A stretch of 38,032 nucleotides of DNA. Source: Pseudomonadota bacterium (GTDB taxonomy: Bacteria; Pseudomonadota; Alphaproteobacteria; Sphingomonadales; Sphingomonadaceae). The position numbers were made by a program, and so were the translations under genes. The notes under the pieces were generated by a model, which saw only the letters and a list, made by a program, of their open reading frames with translations, did not search any database and had not been told where the DNA came from. Position 1 is the first letter of the stretch, and every line of letters starts with the position of its first letter. Shown here piece by piece: positions 1-6,134 of the stretch. The DNA is taken from positions 1-38,032 of the forward strand of contig CAUJJI010000104.1 in the NCBI GenBank assembly GCA_963205265.1. Direction: 5' to 3'.

Positions 1-40
1 GCCCCGCCGCCAGCCCCGCGAACCTCGACCACGCGCCCAT
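1..40 (-). CDS. N-terminus of an unidentified protein, cut by the window edge
   Basis: An ATG on the minus strand (complement of 38-40) follows a perfect AGGAGG ribosome binding site (complement of 46-51) with a 5-base spacer. The frame stays open to the window edge and gives MGAWSRFAGLAAG, which could begin a signal peptide or membrane segment. Only 13 codons are visible, so no function can be given. The upstream DNA carries a Pho-box-like direct repeat and three phased GANTC sites, which supports a real promoter reading leftwards. The call rests on the strong ribosome binding site and the start codon only. Confidence 0.45.
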   Translation of the reverse strand, partial: MGAWSRFAGLAAG

Positions 41-86
41 AACCGCCTCCTCGCCTTGAACCGCCTGGCAGTCAAAGCGGAGAAGC

Positions 87-104
87 ATGACAACACAATG
101 ACAG
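87..104 (-). promoter_or_regulatory. Pho-box-like PhoB site
   Basis: On the minus strand this reads CTGTCAT-TGTG-TTGTCAT, two heptamers with an 11-bp repeat. It matches 13 of the 14 fixed positions of the CTGTCAT-N4-CTGTCAT box known for PhoB in enterobacteria and rhizobia. It points at the partial gene starting at 40 and lies about 47 bp upstream of its ATG. PhoB control of that gene is inferred. No good -10 hexamer was identified downstream of the box. Confidence 0.5.
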
Positions 105-131
105 CAGACTCAGCAGATTCGGCAGACTCAC
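105..131. promoter_or_regulatory. Three GANTC (CcrM) sites in a 9-bp tandem repeat
   Basis: Three 9-bp units, CAGACTCAG, CAGATTCGG and CAGACTCAC, place GACTC, GATTC and GACTC at exact 9-bp intervals. GANTC is the methylation site of the alphaproteobacterial cell-cycle methyltransferase CcrM, and clusters in promoters can make transcription depend on replication. The cluster lies between the 3' end of cpdR and the leftward partial gene, directly upstream of the Pho-box-like site. The sites are seen directly; a regulatory role is inferred. Confidence 0.4.
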
Positions 132-166
132 GGCCAGCCAGCGGTTGCGGCGACCGCGACCACCGT

Positions 167-526
167 TCAGGCGGCGAACAGGCGATCAATCTCGTTGACC
201 AGGTCGCGCAGATGGAAGGGCTTGGACAGCACCTTGGCGTTCTGCGGCGCACCCGACGACCGGTTGAGCGCCACCGCCGCGAAGCCGGTGATGAACATCA
301 CCCGCATCCCCGGCGCCAGTGCCGCCGCGCGCTGGGCAAGCTCGATGCCATCCATCTCGGGCATCACGATATCGGTGAGCAGCAGATCGAAATTGCCGCT
401 GGCGATCAGCGGCAGCGCCGAGGTGCCACGATCAACGGCCGTCACTTCATAGCCGGCGCGCTCGATGGCACGGGCAAGGAAAGTGCGCATCGAATCATCG
501 TCTTCAGCCAGCAGAATCTTGATCAT
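167..526 (-). CDS. cpdR: CpdR-type single-domain response regulator
   Basis: A 119-residue stand-alone receiver domain. The start gives MIKILLAEDD; the acidic pocket is D9-D10-D11, the phosphoacceptor is Asp52 in LTDIVMPEMDG, and Lys is in the LSKPFHL motif. In Caulobacter, unphosphorylated CpdR delivers substrates to ClpXP, including PdeA and, with RcdA and PopA, CtrA; CckA-ChpT phosphorylation turns it off. The name rests on length, motif spelling and co-occurrence with divK-pleD in the same region. The frame is open upstream to 604, but the ATG at 526 gives the family length; its ribosome binding site is poor. The protein ends in Ala-Ala, which may matter for its own proteolysis. It is divergent from the amidohydrolase gene. 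Confidence 0.85.
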   Translation of the reverse strand: MIKILLAEDDDSMRTFLARAIERAGYEVTAVDRGTSALPLIASGNFDLLLTDIVMPEMDGIELAQRAAALAPGMRVMFITGFAAVALNRSSGAPQNAKVLSKPFHLRDLVNEIDRLFAA

Positions 527-651
527 GGGCAACGCGCTCGGAATCATCGGGACATCAATATGGACATGCCTGGCAGGGTTTAGGCCATTCCCTTCCTGGC
601 ACAAAGAAATTTAAGATTGCGTGAGCATGACAGCCGGCCCATTCTGGCGCC

Positions 652-1530
652 ATGCAGACTGCCTACCGGATCGAGCGCCCGACAGGCGTCAGCCAGCCCG
701 TTGTTCTGGCCTCGCCCCACAGCGGCGACTATTATCCCGACACGCTGTTGCGGATGAGCCGGCTGTCGCTGGCGCTGCTGCGACGGTCGGAAGACGCCTA
801 TGTCCATGAGCTGTTCCGCGACGGGCCGGTGCTGGGGATGCCGCTGATCGCCGCAACCCACGCCAGGGCTTATGTCGACCTCAACCGGGCACCCTACGAG
901 CTTGATCCGGCCATGTTCGCCGAGCCGCTGCCGTCATTTGCCCAGCCCGATACGGACAGGGTGGCCGCCGGGCTCGGGGTGCTGCCCCGGGTGGCCGGCA
1001 TCGGCCTCGACATCTACACGGCCAAGCTGCCGCTGGCGGAGGCCCAGCAGCGGATCGAAAACATCTACCGACCCTATCACAACGCCTTGAAAAGCCTGGT
1101 CGAAGAGACGCGCAGCGAGCATGGCTACGCGGTGCTGCTGGATTGTCATTCCATGCCCTCGGCGGCGCTGCCACCCGATCGTCCCGGCCATCGCCAGGCG
1201 GACGTGGTGCTGGGCGACCGCTGGGGCGCGGCGTGCAACAGCGGAGTCCGCCAGCTCCTGCGCCAGGGCTTCGAGCGCGCGGGTTACCGGGTGGCCCTCA
1301 ACGAACCCTACTCGGGCGGCCATACGACGGAAATTCATGGCGCGCCCAGCCGCGGCCTGCACGTCATCCAGATCGAGCTGAACCGCCGCCTGTACATGGA
1401 CGAGACACGACTCACGCGCACATCGAACCTGGCGGCGCTGCGCGACGATATCTGCGATATCCTCTCCCGGTTCGCCGCCGGCCTGCCGGCTCTCGGCCTT
1501 GATCGCCCGTTGCGGGCCGCCGCCGAATAG
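652..1530 (+). CDS. N-formylglutamate amidohydrolase family protein
   Basis: A 292-residue protein of the N-formylglutamate amidohydrolase (HutG-like) family. The family hydrolyses N-formyl-L-glutamate to glutamate and formate in histidine breakdown. Visible signatures are VVLASPHSGDYYPD near the N-terminus, DLNRAPYELD around residue 75, LLDCHSMPS around residue 163, and the YSGGHTTEIHG stretch around residue 220; the His, Asp and Glu residues in these blocks are the probable metal ligands. No other hut genes are nearby, so a role in histidine use is not supported by context, and the true substrate may be another N-formyl amino acid or peptide. The ribosome binding site is weak. It is divergent from cpdR. 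Confidence 0.85.
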   Translation: MQTAYRIERPTGVSQPVVLASPHSGDYYPDTLLRMSRLSLALLRRSEDAYVHELFRDGPVLGMPLIAATHARAYVDLNRAPYELDPAMFAEPLPSFAQPDTDRVAAGLGVLPRVAGIGLDIYTAKLPLAEAQQRIENIYRPYHNALKSLVEETRSEHGYAVLLDCHSMPSAALPPDRPGHRQADVVLGDRWGAACNSGVRQLLRQGFERAGYRVALNEPYSGGHTTEIHGAPSRGLHVIQIELNRRLYMDETRLTRTSNLAALRDDICDILSRFAAGLPALGLDRPLRAAAE

Positions 1531-1561
1531 CCGGGTCCGGCGCCGGCAACAGCGGAGCCAG

Positions 1562-1592
1562 AAAAAAAGCCACTCCACAAACGTGGAGTGGC
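1562..1592 (-). terminator. Intrinsic terminator of the candidate sRNA
   Basis: A perfect 10-bp stem, GCCACTCCAC/GTGGAGTGGC, with a 4-base loop is followed on the minus strand by seven consecutive T (complement of 1562-1568). On the plus strand no T run follows, so it is a one-way leftward terminator. No minus-strand protein gene lies just upstream, which supports a noncoding transcript ending here. Confidence 0.8.
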
Positions 1593-1669
1593 CAAGGTTC
1601 AGGGAGGAAATCGCGCATCAGGGAGATGCGCACGGAGTGCCGCAGAAAGCTGAAGCCGCTCCGTACCCC
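1562..1669 (-). ncRNA. Candidate trans-acting sRNA with anti-Shine-Dalgarno motifs
   Basis: The minus strand has a complete small-RNA layout of about 105 nt. A promoter-like pair lies at 1671-1700. Stem 1 pairs GTACGGAG with CTCCGTGC (one G-U). Stem 2 is a perfect 7-bp stem, GCGCATC/GATGCGC (complement of 1625-1631 and 1613-1619), with loop TCCCT. A single-stranded linker carries TTTCCTCCCTGA. An intrinsic terminator with seven U follows. Exposed CUCCC/CCUCCC motifs are typical of alphaproteobacterial sRNAs that pair with ribosome binding sites, such as cuckoo/alpha-r RNAs and GsrN. I do not assign it to a named family. No convincing protein is encoded here on either strand. The 5' end is estimated from the promoter. 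Confidence 0.6.
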
Positions 1670-1670
1670 T

Positions 1671-1700
1671 ATTCATAAGAGAGGTATGTTGCATCCGCAA
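1671..1700 (-). promoter_or_regulatory. Sigma-70-like promoter of the candidate sRNA
   Basis: On the minus strand TTGCGG (complement of 1695-1700) is separated by exactly 17 bases from TATGAAT (complement of 1671-1677). Transcription would begin about 6-7 bases further on, near a run of four G. The -35 keeps the TTG core and the -10 keeps the TA start. An inverted repeat, CATCCG/CGGATG (1692-1697 and 1705-1710), overlaps the -35 and could be an operator. Confidence 0.45.
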
Positions 1701-1989
1701 GATACGGATGGTCGCAAATGCCTGTGCCGCGACAAATACTGACAAAATTGAGATCACCAGCCTACCGACAAAAAACCGCAACAGTTCGTAGCTATGGCCA
1801 AGACCAGACATAGATGTTGCGATGAAATCAGCATCGCCATCCGCAGGACGCAGGCCGATGGTAAGCATGAGCCTCCGGGCATTGATCGAGAGCAAGGACA
1901 CCTCGTCCACGTCTCGGAAACAATCCCCCCGTTCCCGCCGCTTCCTCAACTGGCACGCCGAGGACGACGTCCCGGAGTCGGACAAGCGC

Positions 1990-2793
1990 ATGAGCCTGCG
2001 CACGGTGTGGATTTCCGACGTCCACCTCGGCACCACAGGCTGCAACGCCGACCTGCTGCTGGACTTCCTGAAGTCGATCGACTGTCAGACCCTGTACCTG
2101 GTGGGGGACATCATCGACGGCTGGCGCCTGAAGCGCGGCTGGTACTGGCCGAGCCGGCACAACGACGTGGTGCGCCGCGTGCTCAAGATGGCCAAGAAGG
2201 GCACCCGCGTCGTCTACATCCCCGGCAATCACGATGAGATGCTGCGCGACTACATCGGCCTCAACCTTGGCGGCGTCGAACTGGCCGCCGAGGCCATCCA
2301 CGAGACCGCCGATGGTCGCAAGCTGCTGGTGCTCCATGGCGACGAGTTCGACAGCGTGGTGCTCTACGCCCGCTGGCTCGCCTTCCTGGGCGATTTCGCC
2401 TACGTACTGCTGCTCAAGCTGAATGTGGCGTTCAACGCGGTGCGGCGGCGCCTGGGCCTGCCGTACTGGTCGCTGTCGGCCTATCTGAAGAAAAAGGTCA
2501 AGAACGCCGTTGAATACGTCTCCTGCTTCGAGGAGGCGGTGGCGCACGCGGCACTTGATCGTCATGTGGACGGCGTGGTGTGTGGCCACATCCACTCCGC
2601 CGAGATCCGTCAGTTCGGCGCCGTCACCTATTACAACGACGGCGACTGGGTGGAGAGCTGTACGGCGCTGGTGGAACGTGCCGACGGTCATATCGAAATC
2701 ATCGACTGGGCCGAGCACCACCGGCGGCGGGCGCTGGTCGCCGTCGCGCCGGCATCGCCCGCCCCGACACCGAAGGACAACGTGTACGCGTGA
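1990..2793 (+). CDS. plcP: PlcP-like metallophosphoesterase (phospholipase C type; often annotated UDP-2,3-diacylglucosamine diphosphatase)
   Basis: A calcineurin-like metallophosphoesterase of 267 residues with all metal motifs in order: ISDVHLG, GDIIDGW, PGNHDE, LHGDEFD and CGHIHSAEI. The LpxH-like family includes Sinorhizobium PlcP, which under phosphate limitation cleaves phosphatidylcholine to diacylglycerol and phosphocholine. The stop overlaps the GTG start of a diacylglycerol-glycosyltransferase-like gene (GTGA), the gene pair seen in lipid-remodelling alphaproteobacteria. That pairing favours PlcP over a lipid A enzyme; this is inference from context. The start at MSLRTVWISDVHLG follows a GGAG at distance. 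An upstream in-frame ATG at 1822 would add 56 low-complexity residues that the family does not need. Confidence 0.75.
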   Translation: MSLRTVWISDVHLGTTGCNADLLLDFLKSIDCQTLYLVGDIIDGWRLKRGWYWPSRHNDVVRRVLKMAKKGTRVVYIPGNHDEMLRDYIGLNLGGVELAAEAIHETADGRKLLVLHGDEFDSVVLYARWLAFLGDFAYVLLLKLNVAFNAVRRRLGLPYWSLSAYLKKKVKNAVEYVSCFEEAVAHAALDRHVDGVVCGHIHSAEIRQFGAVTYYNDGDWVESCTALVERADGHIEIIDWAEHHRRRALVAVAPASPAPTPKDNVYA

Positions 2794-3851
2794 AAATCAC
2801 CCTCGTCAGTGACGCCTGGACACCGCAGGTCAATGGCGTCGTCCGCACCCTGCAGACCACGATCGCCATGCTGGAACAGGCCGGCCATGCCGTCCACACC
2901 ATCACCCCGGACCTGTTCCGCTCGCTGCCCTGTCCGACCTACCCGGAAATCCGTCTGGCACTGGCAGGCCGGCGGCGGGTGGCCCGGATGATCGAATCGT
3001 TCCAGCCGGCGGCCATCCATATCGCCACCGAGGGGCCGCTGGGGCTTGCCGCGCGCCGCTATTGCCTCAAGCGCGGCCTGCCGTTCACCACCGCCTTTCA
3101 CACCCGCTTTCCCGATTACGTTTCCGCTCGCACCGGACTGTCGCCAGACTGGTTCTGGCGCTATCTGCGCTGGTTCCACACCCCGGCCGCCGCGGTGCTG
3201 GCGGCCACGCCCAGGCTGGCGGCGGAACTGAACGACCGCGGCATCCTGTCGACCCGGCCATGGAGCCGCGGCGTCGACCTCGCCCAGTTCCGGCCCGGCA
3301 TCGCACCGCACCCGGCCTTCGCCGGTCTGCCACGTCCGCTGCAGCTGTATGTCGGGCGAGTCGCGGTGGAAAAGAACGTCGAGGCGTTTCTCGCCACCCG
3401 GCAGCCCGGCACCCGGGTCATTGTCGGTGATGGCCCGGCGCTTGACGAGTTGCAGGCACGCTATCCCGAGGCCGTGTTTCTGGGCGCCCTGCATGGCGAG
3501 GCATTGGCCAGCGCCTACGCCGGGGCGGACGTGTTCGTGTTCCCCAGCAAGACCGACACCTTCGGCCTGGTGATGATTGAAGCACTGGCCAGCGGCCTGC
3601 CGGTGGCGGCCTATCCGGTCGCCGGGCCGCTGGATGTCATTGGCGACTCAGGAACGGGCGTGATCGCCGGCTGGGCCCGGCCGGTGGGCGCTCTCGACGA
3701 CTCGCTGGACGTGGCCATTGCCCGCGCCCTGACATGCGGCCGCGACGACTGCGTCGCCTATGCCAGTCACTTCTCTTGGGAAGCCAGCGCCGCCCAGTTC
3801 ATCGCCGCCCTGGCGCTGATTCCGCACACGCCCGCCGTTACCGTCGGCTGA
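2790..3851 (+). CDS. agt: GT4 glycosyltransferase, Agt-like diacylglycerol glycosyltransferase
   Basis: A 353-residue GT-B fold glycosyltransferase starting at a GTG inside the plcP stop. The N-terminus, VKITLVSDAWTPQVNGVVRT, and HTRFPDY near residue 107 form the acceptor-side domain. GDGPALDEL and the EX7E-type FPSKTDTFGLVMIEALASG stretch form the sugar-nucleotide side. Relatives next to plcP (Agrobacterium Agt and marine alphaproteobacterial Agt) add glucose or glucuronic acid to diacylglycerol at the inner membrane, making phosphorus-free glycolipids. Direct coupling to plcP would hand the diacylglycerol on. The donor sugar cannot be read from the sequence. A mannosyltransferase of another pathway is the main alternative. 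Confidence 0.75.
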   Translation: MKITLVSDAWTPQVNGVVRTLQTTIAMLEQAGHAVHTITPDLFRSLPCPTYPEIRLALAGRRRVARMIESFQPAAIHIATEGPLGLAARRYCLKRGLPFTTAFHTRFPDYVSARTGLSPDWFWRYLRWFHTPAAAVLAATPRLAAELNDRGILSTRPWSRGVDLAQFRPGIAPHPAFAGLPRPLQLYVGRVAVEKNVEAFLATRQPGTRVIVGDGPALDELQARYPEAVFLGALHGEALASAYAGADVFVFPSKTDTFGLVMIEALASGLPVAAYPVAGPLDVIGDSGTGVIAGWARPVGALDDSLDVAIARALTCGRDDCVAYASHFSWEASAAQFIAALALIPHTPAVTVG

Positions 3852-3903
3852 CGCCATCCGCCGGCTGACACCATCGGGTCGACCACGCCGGGGCGTGGCG
3901 ACG

Positions 3904-4665
3904 TCACGGCGTCGTCGCGGGCGGCTGCGGCTCGAAAATGATGTTGTCGGCGTGCTCCGCGGCGCGGGCACGATCCTCGTCGGTGCGCACGGTCCAGGTC
4001 AGTACCGGAATGCCGCGCCGGCGATACTCGACGGACATTTCCGATGGCAGATGCTGGATGTCATAAGCCAGAAACTGCGGCTTGGCGCGCCACTGCACAT
4101 AGCGGCGGGCGAACTTGAACCGCGCCCACCACGGCAATTTCTGCGGGCCGTCCGTCACCACCAGCCCGCGCATGATGCGCGGCGCGTTCTCGGCGAACCA
4201 GCGGACGATGACCGGATTGAACGACATCACCGCCACCGGCCCCTTGTAGCCCTCCAGCGCCCGGCGGATGGCGAAGCACAGCGGCAGCGGATCGCCCGGC
4301 GGGCTCTTGGCCTCGATCAGCAGCGGATGGCCCGGTGCCACGTCGAACAGCACGCTGGAGAGCGACGGAATGGTCTGGTCGCTATCCTTGAGCTTCATCT
4401 GCTGCAGGCGCGCCGAACCATAGAGGCGAACCGAGCCCTTCTTGCCGGTCAGTCGTTCCAGGGTCGAGTCGTGGAAAACGATGGCGTCGCCATCGGCGGT
4501 CAACTGAACATCAAGCTCGATCCCGTAGCCGGCATCGATAGCCTTCTCGAACGCGGCGACGGAATTTTCCGGAATGCCGGCAGCGGCATCATACAAACCG
4601 CGATGAGCAAAAGGTTGTGCCGTCAACCAGGCGGTCGGCTGTTCCGTAGTGCTGGCTATTGTCAT
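3904..4665 (-). CDS. Glycerophosphodiester phosphodiesterase family protein
   Basis: A UgpQ/GDPD-type TIM barrel of about 253 residues with the FAHRG motif, ENSVAAF, the metal-binding GIELDVQLT, FHDSTLERLTG, LLIEAKSP and the C-terminal VLTWTVRTDED. These enzymes hydrolyse glycerophosphodiesters from deacylated phospholipids to glycerol-3-phosphate and an alcohol. No signal peptide is seen, so it should act in the cytoplasm. It lies 57 bp downstream of ridA in the same direction and converges on plcP-agt, a context that fits phospholipid turnover. Start choice is uncertain: TTG at 4692, GTG at 4674 and ATG at 4665 are all in frame, and none has a strong ribosome binding site. Confidence 0.85.
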   Translation of the reverse strand: MTIASTTEQPTAWLTAQPFAHRGLYDAAAGIPENSVAAFEKAIDAGYGIELDVQLTADGDAIVFHDSTLERLTGKKGSVRLYGSARLQQMKLKDSDQTIPSLSSVLFDVAPGHPLLIEAKSPPGDPLPLCFAIRRALEGYKGPVAVMSFNPVIVRWFAENAPRIMRGLVVTDGPQKLPWWARFKFARRYVQWRAKPQFLAYDIQHLPSEMSVEYRRRGIPVLTWTVRTDEDRARAAEHADNIIFEPQPPATTP

Positions 4666-4722
4666 CGACCGGACATCATTTCTTGTTGGCAAGCTCCACT
4701 GGCTGGCTGGCCTCCGCCCTTC

Positions 4723-5181
4723 TTAGCGGAACTCGATCATGGCATCCACCTCAACCGCTACATCAAACGGCAAAACGTTGACTCCAACGGCAGTTCTGGC
4801 GTGGCGGCCAGCCTCGCCGAACACCCCGACCATCAAATCGGACGCGCCGTTGATCACCTTGGGCTGCTCCGTGAAACTGTCCGTGCTGTTGACGAACCCG
4901 CCAAGCCGCACCACCCGGACCACCCGCTCCAGATCGCCCAGCGCCGCCTTCATCTGGGCAATGAGATTGAGGCCACAGCGGCGCGCCGCCTCGACACCCT
5001 GCTCGATCGTCACCTCGCGGCCAAGCTTGCCGCGGTAGGCAATGCCATCCGGCCCCAGTGGCAGCTGACCGGCGATCACCAGCAGCGAGCCGGTCATCAC
5101 CCAGGGCACGTAATTCGCCGCCGGGGCCGCCGCCATGGGCAGCACGAGCCCCAGATCACGCAGGCGTTGTTCCGCACTCAT
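4723..5181 (-). CDS. RidA family protein (enamine/imine deaminase-like)
   Basis: A 152-residue RidA/YjgF/YER057c family protein. The start is fixed by GGAGGTGAC directly before ATG at 5181, giving MSAEQRLRDLGLVLP. Recognisable parts are SLLVIAGQLPLGPDG, the middle helix ARRCGLNLIAQMKAALGDLE, and RVVRLGGFVNS; the C-terminus RTAVGVNVLPFDVAVEVDAM is typical. Classical RidA deaminates the reactive 2-aminoacrylate made by PLP enzymes; this copy belongs to the longer subgroup that is less well characterised. It appears to be the first gene of a short operon with the GDPD gene. Confidence 0.85.
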   Translation of the reverse strand: MSAEQRLRDLGLVLPMAAAPAANYVPWVMTGSLLVIAGQLPLGPDGIAYRGKLGREVTIEQGVEAARRCGLNLIAQMKAALGDLERVVRVVRLGGFVNSTDSFTEQPKVINGASDLMVGVFGEAGRHARTAVGVNVLPFDVAVEVDAMIEFR

Positions 5182-5300
5182 GTCACCTCCATCGTCGCCC
5201 GGCCCGAGGCCGGCGCGCTGAACAAGCGCCAACATGCGGCATTTCACGACGCTCGCGCAATGGTGGCGTTGCCGTCAGCGACAGACCGGCAGGGGATAAC

Positions 5301-5987
5301 TCAGTTATTGCGTGTCCGGTAACGGGCATCCAGCGTCATGCGGTCCGCCGCCGCCAGCGCCGCGGACAGGGTGGAGCCGGCGCCGAAGGGCGCGGAGCCG
5401 AGCCAGGCATCGGCCGACAACAACCGGCCATCATAGGGCACCTTGAGTTCGGCAATGGCTTCGTCAATGACCGCGGCCTTGCAGGTGGCGAACTCCAGCG
5501 GACACCGCTCCAGCAGCAGAGCGAACCGATGCGGTTCAATGCGCGCCACCAGGTCGGAGCCGCGCACCTGCCGGCTGAGGCAGTGGGCCAGCGCCCGCAC
5601 ATAGACCTCGACTCCCAGCGGACCAATGGACCGTTCCAGCTCGACGAGACCGAACACGTCCACCAGCACCAGCACACCGGGCTCGCCGTAGCGGCTGGCG
5701 AACGCCGCCGCCCGGTCGAACGCCAGCGCCAGTCCGCGCCGGTTGGCAAGCCCGGTGACCGGATCGAGCGTCGAGATGGTGGCCATCCGGTCGATGGTGG
5801 CGCTGTGGCTCGCGATCTGCCGTTCGGCATCGGCGGCGAAGGCCAGAATTTCCGCCAGCAGCTGACGATCGCCCTCCTGCTGCAAGGGCTCGCGCGCGTC
5901 CAGCCGGCGCAGCAACGCGGCAGCGATCTCGCCGATGACGCCACCCGACGCCACCGCGCCAGGCAAGGATGTGGGCGTCGAAACCAT
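5301..5987 (-). CDS. Degenerate GGDEF-domain protein with intact I-site
   Basis: A 228-residue soluble protein. Residues 1-70 are a helical N-terminal region and residues about 71-225 are a GGDEF domain starting at the typical LDPVTGLANRRGL. The catalytic GGDEF loop is replaced by EPHRF (151-155), and the metal-binding Asp block is LVLVDVFGLVE, so diguanylate cyclase activity is unlikely. The product-inhibition motif RGSD (142-145) is kept at the exact five-residue distance seen in PleD. This pattern is known in c-di-GMP receptors such as PopA. ATG at 5987 follows GGGGAGAC. Single gene, pointing leftwards behind dinB. Function is inferred as a c-di-GMP sensor or effector. Confidence 0.75.
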   Translation of the reverse strand: MVSTPTSLPGAVASGGVIGEIAAALLRRLDAREPLQQEGDRQLLAEILAFAADAERQIASHSATIDRMATISTLDPVTGLANRRGLALAFDRAAAFASRYGEPGVLVLVDVFGLVELERSIGPLGVEVYVRALAHCLSRQVRGSDLVARIEPHRFALLLERCPLEFATCKAAVIDEAIAELKVPYDGRLLSADAWLGSAPFGAGSTLSAALAAADRMTLDARYRTRNN

Positions 5988-6134
5988 GGTCTGTCTCCCC
6001 GGACAATCAACGGACGTGATGCAGGCACCGCACCTTACACGCGACAATGGTTACAATTGAGTTTACTATGAATGGGTCCGGCCGCGAACCTCGAACAGCA
6101 CAGGCGACGCGAAACAACATTGTCAGGCGGACCA

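Larger units (their letters stand above)
1531..1989. other. Intergenic stretch upstream of plcP
   Basis: The left half holds the candidate sRNA, its promoter and its terminator. The right half (about 1711-1989) has no recognisable gene. The plcP frame is open from 1822, so up to 168 of these bases could be a longer plcP N-terminus. A pair of GACA repeats at 1731 and 1741 resembles half a Pho box, but with 10-bp instead of 11-bp spacing. Confidence 0.5.

Noticed and set aside
1626..1742. A 38-codon plus-strand frame opposite the candidate sRNA
   Set aside because: Its composition is not protein-like and it contains no recognisable feature. It is explained by the stems of the RNA on the other strand.
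1731..1751. Pho-box-like GACA repeats upstream of plcP
   Set aside because: The half-sites are 10 bp apart instead of 11 and only the core GACA is kept. Too weak to call a PhoB site.
3895..5322. Long plus-strand frame across the GDPD and ridA genes
   Set aside because: It lies opposite two genes with clear family motifs and good starts, and its own translation is low-complexity His/Arg/Gln-rich.
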